From Lachnospiraceae bacterium (lineage in GTDB: Bacteria; Bacillota; Clostridia; Lachnospirales; Lachnospiraceae), in assembly GCA_022483465.1 (NCBI GenBank), contig JAKVNF010000004.1, positions 43,501 through 107,500 on the forward strand: 64,000 nt of DNA, given 5' to 3'. The notes under the pieces are model-generated. The model did no database searches, was not told where the DNA came from, and was given only the letters and a program-made list of their open reading frames with translations. This document shows positions 18,945-27,633 of the stretch, in pieces (position 1 is the first letter of the stretch; every line of letters starts with the position of its first letter). Both the position numbers and the translations under genes were made by a program.

Positions 18945-19428
18945 CTTGCCAGAATCGAGAAGTTCTCGTACGAGTCCTACAACGAGGCCGAGACTCTGCA
19001 GGGGGGCGGTCGAGCACCATCGCGCTCGAATCGGTCACTACCCGGAACGGGTCCTGGTCGACCAGATCTATCGGACGAGAAAGAACAGGACGTACTGCAA
19101 AGAGCATGGCATACGGATGTCCGGGCCGAGACTTGGCAGAAAGGCATCTGACCCCGACCTGGCGGAAGCCGAGAAGAAAGTAGAGTATCAGGACAACACG
19201 GATCGCATAGCAGTCGAGCGGTCGTTCAGCCTGAGCAAGCGTTGCTACAAGATGGGGTTGGTCATGGAATACCTGGACGATACTGTCCATACGGCAGTCA
19301 GCCTCTCGGTTCTGGCAACCAATCTGTTTGAGATTCTTGACGCGATCCGGTCTCTTTTTTGCCTTTTTTATTGGAAGGTACGAAACTTCGCGGTTTTCGG
19401 TTGGGAGGCCCTTCCGTCGGCGGCTTGA
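18945..19428 (+). pseudogene. IS5-like transposase, 3' fragment
   Basis: The first part reads LARIEKFSYESYNEAETLQ in one frame. After a shift in the GGGGGG run near 19000 it continues GHYPERVLVDQIYRTRKN, then MSGPRLGRKASD, then ERSFSLSKRCYKMGL. This is the C-terminal half of an IS5-type DDE transposase. The N-terminal half is absent. It lies between the GH3 and dehydrogenase genes. Confidence 0.65.
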
Positions 19429-19541
19429 GTGGCCAAACATTCATCGCAATTGCATAACGATCAAGAAATATTCACTTTGGAATTTAAGGCCGGGTTATTC
19501 AGCTGACACTATTTACACTGGTGTGTAGGTCAAATCACCTT

Positions 19542-20618
19542 TTAATCAAAATAAATCGTCTTACCGCTCTTTGCAGACTCATAGATTGCTTCCAGTACAC
19601 GGGTAACCACTGCAGCCTGTGCAGGTTTTACTACCTGTTCAGCTCCGTCAGCAACGATATGGTAGAACAGTTCCTGTTCATAATCTCCTGCCGTTTTTTC
19701 TTCTCCTGAGAAGAATGCTACTCCTTCACCGGATAATGCCGGTTTCTCTACGACCTGTTTATTGTGGTGGATATAGTTGATCCGCAGGCCGTCTTTCATA
19801 TCTGCTCCGGCTTTTGTTCCGCACAGACTTGTCTTGGCCTCGTCAACCTCCAGTGTATTCAGTGCCCAGGCAGCTTCCAGCTCGATCACTGCACCGTTTT
19901 TCATACGGATGAATCCGAAGGCGGAATCTTCTACACAGAATTCCTTCGGATCCCAGTTTCCAAAGGCATTTCCCTGATTGGTCTGGTCAGCCAGTTTGTG
20001 GAAGGTCTGTCCTGTTACAGACTCTACTTCATAGTTGTCCATCATCCATAAGGTCAGATCCAGGGCATGGGTTCCGATATCGATCAGCGGACCGCCGCCC
20101 TGTTCTTCTTCATTTAAGAATACGCCCCAGGTAGGAACTGCTCTTCTTCTGAGTGCATGGGCTTTTGCAAAGTAGATCTCTCCCAGTTCGTCAGCCTTAC
20201 ACATTTCTTTCAGATACAGGGAATCTGCACGGTAACGGTTCTGGTATCCGATGTTCAGGATTCTGCCTGTTTTCTCTGAAGTCTCCACCATCTTCTGTGC
20301 TTCTGCATAATTCTTTGCCATCGGTTTTTCACACATAACATCTTTTCCTGCTTCCATAGCTGCGATAGAGATCTCTGCATGGGAGCGGTTCGGTGTGGTT
20401 ACATATACAACATCCAGGTCCTCTTTGATAAGTTCCTGATAATCTTCAAATACTTTTGCATCCTCTGTGCCATATTCTTCTTTTGCTTTCTCTGCACGCT
20501 CTCTGATGATGTCACAGAAAGCTACGATCTCATAGAGACCGCTTTTCTTCATAGCCGGAAGGTGTTTTCCGTTGGCGATTCCTCCGCATCCTATGATTCC
20601 TGCTTTTAATTTTCTCAT
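19542..20618 (-). CDS. Gfo/Idh/MocA-family oxidoreductase 1
   Basis: A 358-residue NAD(P)-dependent sugar or sugar-acid dehydrogenase. The N-terminal Rossmann domain has GIIGCGGIANGKHLP (glycine motif, residues 7-13) and the conserved EKPMAKNYAEA. The C-terminal domain includes GGGPLIDIGTHALDL, which carries the conserved Asp and His of the active site. I chose the ATG at 20618, giving MRKLKAGIIG, because AAAGGAG lies eight bases upstream. It belongs to a pair of dehydrogenases and isomerases in the carbohydrate locus. Substrate unknown. Confidence 0.88.
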   Translation of the reverse strand: MRKLKAGIIGCGGIANGKHLPAMKKSGLYEIVAFCDIIRERAEKAKEEYGTEDAKVFEDYQELIKEDLDVVYVTTPNRSHAEISIAAMEAGKDVMCEKPMAKNYAEAQKMVETSEKTGRILNIGYQNRYRADSLYLKEMCKADELGEIYFAKAHALRRRAVPTWGVFLNEEEQGGGPLIDIGTHALDLTLWMMDNYEVESVTGQTFHKLADQTNQGNAFGNWDPKEFCVEDSAFGFIRMKNGAVIELEAAWALNTLEVDEAKTSLCGTKAGADMKDGLRINYIHHNKQVVEKPALSGEGVAFFSGEEKTAGDYEQELFYHIVADGAEQVVKPAQAAVVTRVLEAIYESAKSGKTIYFD

Positions 20619-20643
20619 GGTATTCTCTCCTTTTTGTTCCGTA

Positions 20644-20709
20644 GTAACTATTCCGTATCTTCTGTCCCCCAAGGTGTTTTTGTGATTTTGAAGATACGGA
20701 ACAGTTATG
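20644..20709. repeat. Long palindromic repeat, copy c
   Basis: The arms are TAACTATTCCGTATCTTC and its near complement GAAGATACGGAACAGTTA, enclosing about 30 bases. It lies upstream of the dehydrogenase gene. The outer bases match the family seen at 18.9, 23.7 and 26.4 kb. Confidence 0.65.
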
Positions 20710-20802
20710 TACTGCATTCAATAGATTCTATCGTCAGACGGATATTCGCGATCCGCTTTGCTGCCTACTCATAACTGGATAACTACTTCGCATTTCATTC
20801 GG

Positions 20803-21723
20803 TTAGATCACGTACTGTTCCAGATATCTCTTGCTGAGGATCAAAGAATTCTCAACCTTTTCCCTGGTATCTTCAAAGGCCTTGTCCTCGACCTCAATGC
20901 ATGTATAGCCGTCATATCCGATATCCGTAAGTGCTGATACATATTTCCCCCAGTCCACATCTCCGAGTCCCGGGAGCTTCGGTGACATGTATTCCAGCGG
21001 ATACGCCATGATGCCGCAGGATTCCAGCTTGTCTTTATAGATCTTGATATCCTTATAGTGGACATGGAAGATTTTATCTTTGAACTCATAAAGCGGGCGG
21101 ATATAATCGATCATCTGCCAGATAAAATGGGATGGATCGTAGTTGATACCCAGATGGTCGCTGTCCAGGATCCGGAATACCTCTCTCCAGATCGGCGGTG
21201 TCGTCATCAGGTTCTGTCCTCCCGGCCACTGGTCCTCGCCGAAAAGCATCGGGCAGTTTTCGATGGCGATCTTCACATCACACTCCTCAGCCAGTTTTAT
21301 GATCGGCGGCCAGATCTCTTTTACCAGTTTCAGGTTTTCCTGTACATTTTTAGTCTGGTCCCTTCCAATAAAGGTGGTGACCATGCCCACACCTAATTTT
21401 TTACTTGCAAGGATCACCTGTTTCAGGTGTTCCACAGCGGCGTTGCTTTTTTCTTTATCTGCCGCCATCACATTGGGATAATAGGCCAGCGCTGAGATCT
21501 CCACTCCTGATTTCTTTGCATATTCCACGATATGCTCCGCATATGCATCATCCTGGTTGACCCGTTCCGCATCGATATGGCTTACACCGGCATATCTTCT
21601 TTCTGCTTTTTCCTGTGGCCAGCATGCCACCTCCGCACATGCAAATCCCTGCTCAGACGCAAAATCCATCATCTCTTCATACGTCCAGCTGTCAAGGATC
21701 GCTGTAACAAACCCAAGTTTCAT
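20803..21723 (-). CDS. Sugar phosphate isomerase/epimerase 1 (TIM barrel)
   Basis: A 306-residue xylose-isomerase-like TIM barrel. Probable metal-binding segments are IAIENCPM (Glu), INYDPSHF (Asp and His), HVHYKDIK (His and Asp) and CIEVEDKAF (Glu). The ATG at 21723 gives MKLGFVTAILDSW and is preceded by AAAGGTGAATC. That ribosome binding site lies inside the end of the IS1182 copy inserted just upstream, whose terminal base is 21729. A GTG four codons upstream overlaps the ribosome binding site and is unlikely. Native transcription has probably been cut by the insertion. Confidence 0.88.
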   Translation of the reverse strand: MKLGFVTAILDSWTYEEMMDFASEQGFACAEVACWPQEKAERRYAGVSHIDAERVNQDDAYAEHIVEYAKKSGVEISALAYYPNVMAADKEKSNAAVEHLKQVILASKKLGVGMVTTFIGRDQTKNVQENLKLVKEIWPPIIKLAEECDVKIAIENCPMLFGEDQWPGGQNLMTTPPIWREVFRILDSDHLGINYDPSHFIWQMIDYIRPLYEFKDKIFHVHYKDIKIYKDKLESCGIMAYPLEYMSPKLPGLGDVDWGKYVSALTDIGYDGYTCIEVEDKAFEDTREKVENSLILSKRYLEQYVI

Positions 21724-21728
21724 AGGAA

Positions 21729-23695
21729 GATTCACCTTTCAAAAGCCAATAAAATAATCTATTGACAGTCATAATCGATAGTGTTATATACGTTCTATAA
21801 GCAGTAGCGTATCTTTTATGATTGGAGATGCCCCATGTTTCGCGAAACACAGGATCATCAGATGTCTCTTAATGACCGTTACCTTACCGCTGGCAGCCAG
21901 ACAAGGTCGGCGGTGGAAAAGTCCAGAGCCTGGATGGTTGGGCAGGTTATCTACCCGAATGTTGATGAGAGCAGGTTCGCCGCTTTGTTCAGCGATGACA
22001 AGGGCTCCCGCCCCAACATTCCGATCCGTATCTACTTCTGTGCTCTCGTCCTGAAGCGGATGTATGGTCTCTCGGATGAGGTCCTGATAGAACTGATCCG
22101 GTGCGGAGCAGTGGAATTCCAGTATGCCCTCCATACAACGGATGCAGACAGCCAGCCGCTGTCACTGGTATCCCTCTCCAGGTTCCGCAGGAAAGTCGCC
22201 GAGTACGACGAGACAAACGGCTGCGATCTGGTCAAAGATGAGTACGTCCGGATCTCCCAAAAGATCGCAGAGGCTATGCCGCTCCTTCCCAAGCCGATCA
22301 GCGAGAAGGAAGAGGAGGCGGATGCAGACCGCTCCATTCTTGCCCGCATGGACTCCATGATGGTCGAAGCGCATGCAAAGGTCATGCCCAGAGTAGAGAT
22401 TCTGTACACAACCATCCAGGTGCTGCTGAGACTGCTGGTGAAGAGCGGCCTGAAGGCGATTATCCCGGACTCTATGAAGCACTACCTTGAGGCGGACGAT
22501 AAGAATGCCTCACTCTATTTCAAGGGAGATGCCGACAAGCGCGCCGGCCTCCAAATACAAAAAACGAATGAGCTGATATCCGACATGGACCGCCTGGCAA
22601 AGACGGTCAGCGGAATCGAGACGCTGCAGGATGCTCCTGCCTGCAAGGTCTTCTTCCGGGTTCTCGAAGAGCAGTCCTACATCGATAAAAATGGGGCCCG
22701 CCGTCCCAAAGACAAAAAGGACATCGCCCCGGACAGCGTGCAGAATCCGTATGATGTTGAAGAGACCTACCGCAACAAGCGCGGTCCGCACCATGGCTAT
22801 ACTCTCAATGTTGAGGAGACCATCGACGGCAATGGCAACGGAATCCTGACCAATGCGGATTACCAGCCGAACAACGTGTCCGACAGCGTCATGGTGAAGA
22901 AACACCTCGACTCCCTTCCTGATGACGGACAGAAGCGGACCGAGATCGCAGACGGCGGGTATTCCGGCGATGAAGCAGGCAAACTTGCCGGGGAGAAAAA
23001 CGTGAATCTGTTCACGACAAGTCTCACCGGCAAAATTCCTGATGAGCATCTGGCCGACTTCGAGGTCAGCGAAGACGGAAAGTCTGTACTGAAGTGCCCG
23101 AAGGGATATCAGCCGTACACCTGCACATGGGACGAGAAACGGGAGCAGTTCAAGCTGGCGTTCCTGAAGAGCCAGTGCACAGGCTGCCCATATGCACCAT
23201 ACTGCAAGGGACATGACCTGAAGCGCAAGCCGCTGACCATCGTCCGCATCAGTCTGAAGACAATCGCCCGCGCAAGGACAGTCCGATTTCTTGGGACCGA
23301 CCTTGCCAAGGCAATGGCCCGCAAGCGCAACGGGATTGAAGGCGTGATGTCTGTGCTCCGCAGAAAGTACCGCCTGGATGAGATTCCGGTGTTTGGTCTC
23401 ATCCGATCGTCAATGTGGGTGTGGACGTCACTTCTGTCATACAACCTCGAGAAGCTGCAAAAATACCTGGGTTCCCTCACGCCTGAGGAATCTGAAAAAA
23501 TCCTCTTGGCGCTTTAAGGTGGCATTCTGCCCTTTTTGCGGAATCACCGCTAAAAGGGATCGAAAAGAGGCTCAAAAAGAGCCGAAATACCGCCGATTTT
23601 CCGCAAAATTGGCGTAATCCGATGCATGTCTTGCATCAAAAGCACTTATTCTTGCTCTGGTAACGTCAAAAGCCGGGGCTTATGAAGGGCGAATC
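21729..23695. mobile_element. IS1182-family element, copy 1
   Basis: The element is 1967 bp long, the same as copy 2 at 44836-46802. Its ends are imperfect inverted repeats, GATTCACCTTTCAAAAGCC and the complement of GATTCGCCCTTCATAAGCC. The flanks carry a direct repeat ATAGGAA (7 bp). It sits between two sugar isomerase genes of the carbohydrate locus. Confidence 0.93.
21835..23517 (+). CDS. IS1182-family transposase (copy 1)
   Basis: This 560-residue DDE transposase has the IS1182 layout. The DUF772-like N-terminal domain has RIYFCALVLKRMYGLSDEVL, followed by a catalytic RNase H-like core (MDSMMVEAHA near 185, EIADGGYSGDEA near 370). A C-terminal zinc-type region contains CTGCPYAPYC, and there is a final R-x2-GIEGVMSVLRRKY segment with the late Glu. 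The protein is identical to the one at 45014-46696, so the element has moved recently or been gene-converted. Confidence 0.93.
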   Translation: MFRETQDHQMSLNDRYLTAGSQTRSAVEKSRAWMVGQVIYPNVDESRFAALFSDDKGSRPNIPIRIYFCALVLKRMYGLSDEVLIELIRCGAVEFQYALHTTDADSQPLSLVSLSRFRRKVAEYDETNGCDLVKDEYVRISQKIAEAMPLLPKPISEKEEEADADRSILARMDSMMVEAHAKVMPRVEILYTTIQVLLRLLVKSGLKAIIPDSMKHYLEADDKNASLYFKGDADKRAGLQIQKTNELISDMDRLAKTVSGIETLQDAPACKVFFRVLEEQSYIDKNGARRPKDKKDIAPDSVQNPYDVEETYRNKRGPHHGYTLNVEETIDGNGNGILTNADYQPNNVSDSVMVKKHLDSLPDDGQKRTEIADGGYSGDEAGKLAGEKNVNLFTTSLTGKIPDEHLADFEVSEDGKSVLKCPKGYQPYTCTWDEKREQFKLAFLKSQCTGCPYAPYCKGHDLKRKPLTIVRISLKTIARARTVRFLGTDLAKAMARKRNGIEGVMSVLRRKYRLDEIPVFGLIRSSMWVWTSLLSYNLEKLQKYLGSLTPEESEKILLAL

Positions 23696-23732
23696 ATAGG
23701 AATGCCCTCCTGTTTCTTCTATTTTTCTGTAC

Positions 23733-23768
23733 GCTGTTCAGCAGCCACTGTGAAGGTAGCGAACAGCT
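23733..23768. repeat. Short palindromic repeat, copy d
   Basis: GCTGTTCAGC and GCGAACAGC pair around an interior with ACTGTGAAGGTA. It lies directly after the stop codon of the interrupted isomerase gene. Confidence 0.6.
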
Positions 23769-24460
23769 ATTATCTCTGTTCTTTCTCCCATGGGGTTGGT
23801 GTGAACTCTCCGCCTCTGCACCATTTCAGATAGTTCAGTGCGTGAAGCTGTCCGGTCATCTCCAGTTCTCCGTTGTATACCGGATCGTGATATCCTTCGA
23901 TACAGATATCGTCCGCATATCCGTTGCTTCTTAAGATAGAAATGATATCTCTCCAGTTTGTGTCACCAAATCCCGGCATACGGTGCCATACGAACGGAAC
24001 TGCTCCGGAGATACCGCCGTGTCTTACTGCATCCCAGTCGATGGTCGCATCTTTTCCATGTACATGGACGATCTTTTTGCACCATTTTCTCAGCTCTGTC
24101 ACAGGGTCGATCAGCTGTACCATCTGGTGGGTCGGCTCCCATTCCAGACCGAAGTTATCATTCTTTACTTCCTCAAACATCACTTCCCAGGCTTTCGGGT
24201 TGAAGCCGATGTTGCAGGTAGCATGTTCCCAGGTTCCATCCATAAGACAGTTCTCGATGCCCAGTTTCACACCTTTCTCTTCTGCAAGGTCTGCCAGTTC
24301 ACGGAACACTTTTCCGAACTCTTCATATGCGGATTCTACCGGTTTTCCTTCCCATGCCCCTGCAAAGGTGCTTACGTGGGTAGCTCCGAATTTTTCAGCA
24401 GTGCAGATCACCTTTTCCAGGGTCTTTCTGTGCTCTGCGTACTGGATCGGGTTACAGTAA

Positions 24461-26109
24461 CTCAAACTTCCCACTTGAAAAATGCTGTAACAGCCGATGG
24501 TTTCTTGCTCAACAGGTGATTTTTTGAAACTTGACAGCATTATGCGGCTTTATCGCTTGTTAGAAACAAATTTAGGAAGTCGTGGAACAGGTTCTGTATA
24601 AACTCGGGCTGTGTCGAAAACCAGTTCTCCAGGTCGCTACGCATCTTTTCAGAGATCTGAATGGAGACATCACCTGTTCTGACCCCCTCGATCAGCATTG
24701 CAGTAAGATGGTCAATCGACTGCTTCAGGGAAATATCCTGAATGTCATCACAGCAGACGAAGAACAGCTCGCAGATGGTCTTGGGATCATTCTTCCTGCG
24801 ACGGATATACTCGAGAATGAGAAATCGTGTGAGCACGAGTGCAGTTGTGCTGTCGGTTACGTCGTAGCTGAGTCCTTGAAACTCCTTGCCAAGCTTGAGA
24901 AGGGACTTACATGCCCTGAAGCATACCTCGATGCCCCACCTGTAGCCATAGATTCTGACTGCCTCACTGTCGGGCAGAGTCACCGCAGTGGTTAGAAGGA
25001 TGATGTACTCGTCCTTCTTGTTGCGATTGCGGACAAAGACCAGCTTGACAGGAAGCTGCTGATACTTCGTTTTGACAACAATGGACCCGAACAGCTTCCC
25101 CTGCGGGCAATGACGGATGGCAATCTTCGCGAGGCCTTTCAGGTTATACAGCCTGCCTTTGTACCAATACTGCTGCTTGGTATCTTTGAGCATGCCGATC
25201 ACCTCAAGGCCGAGGTCCTTGATGCTGCAGATGAACGGTTCTGTCGTGAACCAGGTATCCATGAGCACGTATTCGGCTTTGATATCAGCGTCAATGGCGG
25301 AGCGAAGCAACTGAAGTGCAATCTTGGGCTTTTGCGTAATTGCATCCACCCGTCTCTTATACGCGTTGGTGTTATGACGCAGGTGCTTGTCGTATACGTC
25401 GCAGATGCGGCTCTTAGCCTTGGCCGAAGCAAGCATGATGTACTGGACCGGAAGGAAGCTGTATCCATCGGTCCACCCAAGAAGAAGGAGATTAAATCCC
25501 CTCTCGGTTCTGTGGATCACGTGATTGTAGACATTGGAGAGCAGCTCCACCTTTTTGGAACGGTTACGGGCGATGACAGAGTCATCGAGCACGAAGCATC
25601 GTGCCCTGTTCTCGCGGGTAAGAGTAGTGAAATAGGCGGCAATCCTGGCGGAGAGGAGCAGGATGAACTTTCTCCAGTTGTAGCGTCCTTCATTCAGGAA
25701 GCGGTAGTAGGTGTTATCGTCATAGGCAGTATCCTTCTTCTTGGAGTTGAGGAAGTGATACAGGTTGCACTTCTGGAACACGAGGATTACAAGAAACTGA
25801 AACAGCTCATATGCAGAGGCGCCCTTCGCCTTGGTGATATTGGAGGCCTTCAGGAGAGCACTTACGCCAAGCTCTTTCATGGCGTTTCCAAACGCACATT
25901 CGTCCTCGAAATTAGTAGTTGCAATTGGCTTGTTTTGATGTATACTCAATGTGAGCACCTGTACCTTCCTTTGATTTTGGACGATCTTATTATAGAAGGC
26001 ACAGAGTGCTTTTTCAATTGTCAAGAAGCCGAAAAACTCATAGTAGAAAGCTCAATTTTGGGCGTATTTTCAACGTTTTTTGAGGGTCGGACCAAGTGGG
26101 AAGTTTGAG
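24461..26109. mobile_element. IS4-family element
   Basis: The element is 1649 bp with perfect 17-bp inverted ends (CTCAAACTTCCCACTTG and its complement) and a CAGTAA target duplication at 24455-24460 and 26110-26115. A 43-bp fragment of its right end also occurs alone at 50651-50693. Confidence 0.93.
24540..26024 (-). CDS. IS4-family transposase
   Basis: A 494-residue DDE transposase. The catalytic triad is visible as CFVLDDSVIAR (first Asp), YVLMDTWFTTE (second Asp) and the IS4 signature YGYRWGIEVCFRACKSLLK (Y-x2-R-x3-E-x6-K). The N-terminal domain has AMKELGVSALLKASNITKAK and a YELFQFLVILVFQ helix. The gene fills the element and is intact. The exact start is uncertain because several alternative codons lie within 100 bases. 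Confidence 0.92.
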   Translation of the reverse strand: MTIEKALCAFYNKIVQNQRKVQVLTLSIHQNKPIATTNFEDECAFGNAMKELGVSALLKASNITKAKGASAYELFQFLVILVFQKCNLYHFLNSKKKDTAYDDNTYYRFLNEGRYNWRKFILLLSARIAAYFTTLTRENRARCFVLDDSVIARNRSKKVELLSNVYNHVIHRTERGFNLLLLGWTDGYSFLPVQYIMLASAKAKSRICDVYDKHLRHNTNAYKRRVDAITQKPKIALQLLRSAIDADIKAEYVLMDTWFTTEPFICSIKDLGLEVIGMLKDTKQQYWYKGRLYNLKGLAKIAIRHCPQGKLFGSIVVKTKYQQLPVKLVFVRNRNKKDEYIILLTTAVTLPDSEAVRIYGYRWGIEVCFRACKSLLKLGKEFQGLSYDVTDSTTALVLTRFLILEYIRRRKNDPKTICELFFVCCDDIQDISLKQSIDHLTAMLIEGVRTGDVSIQISEKMRSDLENWFSTQPEFIQNLFHDFLNLFLTSDKAA

Positions 26110-26374
26110 CAGTAATATCCAATGGTAGTGATCTTGGAATCTGTACCGGCAAGGATCTTTTCTGTGTTCAGTGCCAGTTTGTCGAGATCTGTTCCTTCCA
26201 ATGACATATGGAAATTAAGGGAAAATGTTTCAAAGCCTTTTCCCACAAATCCTTTCAACCATTCTTCTGCCACGGGTCCCGGAACGCAAGTTCCGATTTT
26301 AATCTGTTTCAAACTTTTTTCCTCCTGTTCTGTTACATGCACTCTCGGAGAACATGTACAACTATATTCTTATG

Positions 26375-26516
26375 GTAACTATTCAGTAGGCATTATCCCT
26401 CGAGGTGTTTTGGCATGAATATGCCAAAATCCAGAGATACACAAACAAAAATGCCATCACCGAAGGTGATTTGAAATGCATTTTTGCCCGTAACTGTGAA
26501 GGTACTGAACAGTTAC
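26375..26516. repeat. Composite palindromic repeat, copy e
   Basis: The left arm GTAACTATTCAGTA (26375-26388) pairs with TACTGAACAGTTAC (26503-26516). Just inside the right arm is a second left arm GTAACTGTGAAGGTAC (26490). The TAA stop of the upstream dehydrogenase gene lies within the right arm. Confidence 0.6.
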
Positions 26517-27577
26517 ACTTCATCCTGGAATTCGATCACCTGTTTTGTCTCCGCTGACCGGAAGATCGCTTCCATCAGTTTCATCACACGCATCACCTGG
26601 AACAGCTTGATCTCAGGTTCTGCCCCGTCTCGGATCACTGCTACTACATTTCTATGGAAGTCGGCAATATCTCCGGATACTTTTGGCAAGTCCTCTTTCA
26701 CAATAGTATCTTCCCGTCTCGGTGCCATGGTCTTTGTCAGACCGGCTGCTGTCTTAACCGGCACTACCGTCTCTTCCGTCTTACCGGTCTTACGTATGAT
26801 CTCACCGTTTAACTGCCAGTCCCTGATGACCGCGGTACCGTCTGCTCCCAGCACATACCATCTCGGCAGGGAGATATAATTGTTGGTGCCGACTTCCACC
26901 AGGACTTCTGTTCCACCCTCAAAGGTCAGGATGGCAGTGAATCCATCGTCCACTTCCTGGTTGGTGACATTGGTAAGTGATGCATATACGGTCCCGATCT
27001 TTCTGTCACCGTACATATATAAAATCTGGTCCAGCAGGTGTACACCCCAGTCCAGAACCATTCCGCCCCCATGTACCTTTTCTTTTCTCCAGTCACCCGG
27101 GATACCTCTTGAACCATGGACACGGCTCTCGATCCGGAAGACATGGCCCAGTTTCTGCTCCTCTACCAGTTTTTTGATGATCAGGAAATCATCATCCCAC
27201 CGTCTGTTCTGGTGCACGGTGAGAAGTTTTCCTGTCTCTTTGGATGCATTTTCCATTTCCAGCAGATCGGCAGAAGATAACGTCACCGGTTTTTCCGATA
27301 TTACATTTTTCCCTGCATGCATGGCACGGATGGCGATGGGCTTGTGGCAGTCATTCGGTGTAGCGATCAAAACCACATCGATATCCGGATCTGCCAGCAT
27401 GGCTTCTTCTGTTTCATATACAGAAAAGCCCTTCTTCTTCGCTTCTTCTCTCTTTTCTTCCTTGATGTCATAGATGCCTCCGATTACAGCTTCCGGAACA
27501 TTGGAAAGAATCTCCGTATGCCATCTGCCCATGCCGCCATATCCGATCAGTCCGTAAACTACTTTGTTTTCCCTCAT
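26513..27577 (-). CDS. Gfo/Idh/MocA-family oxidoreductase 2
   Basis: A 354-residue NAD(P)-dependent dehydrogenase acting on a sugar or derivative. The glycine motif is YGLIGYGGMGRWH, followed by VLIATPNDCHKPIA and ISEKPVTLSSADL (conserved EKP). Active-site residues are expected in GGGMVLDWGVHLLDQ. It starts 56 bases downstream of the solute-binding protein gene and was probably co-transcribed with it. Its stop codon lies inside a palindromic repeat. It is about 40 residues shorter than oxidoreductase 1 at the level of conserved loops and is clearly a different paralogue. Substrate unknown. Confidence 0.88.
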   Translation of the reverse strand: MRENKVVYGLIGYGGMGRWHTEILSNVPEAVIGGIYDIKEEKREEAKKKGFSVYETEEAMLADPDIDVVLIATPNDCHKPIAIRAMHAGKNVISEKPVTLSSADLLEMENASKETGKLLTVHQNRRWDDDFLIIKKLVEEQKLGHVFRIESRVHGSRGIPGDWRKEKVHGGGMVLDWGVHLLDQILYMYGDRKIGTVYASLTNVTNQEVDDGFTAILTFEGGTEVLVEVGTNNYISLPRWYVLGADGTAVIRDWQLNGEIIRKTGKTEETVVPVKTAAGLTKTMAPRREDTIVKEDLPKVSGDIADFHRNVVAVIRDGAEPEIKLFQVMRVMKLMEAIFRSAETKQVIEFQDEV

Positions 27578-27633
27578 TTGGAACCCCCATCGTAAAAACA
27601 GCGGCTGATAAGCACTATCAGCCGCTATCGCTT

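Larger units (their letters stand above)
23770..26312 (-). pseudogene. Sugar phosphate isomerase/epimerase 2, split by an IS4 element
   Basis: The N-terminal part starts at a TTG (26312) placed seven bases after AGGAGG and reads LKQIKIGTCVPGPVAEEWL up to DSKITTIGYYC. The C-terminal part resumes as NPIQYAEHRKTLEKVICTAE and runs through KLGIENCLMDG, WEPTHQMV, IVHVHGKDA and DICIEGYHDP, the metal-binding segments of a xylose-isomerase-like TIM barrel. The IS4 element at 24461-26109 is flanked by CAGTAA on both sides, and its removal restores the frame. The intact gene would encode about 290 residues. It followed the second Gfo/Idh/MocA gene in the operon. Confidence 0.85.

Noticed and set aside
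22032..23480. Antisense frames of 100-230 codons in the IS1182 element (also in copy 2)
   Set aside because: They mirror the transposase gene and carry no start signals or motifs.
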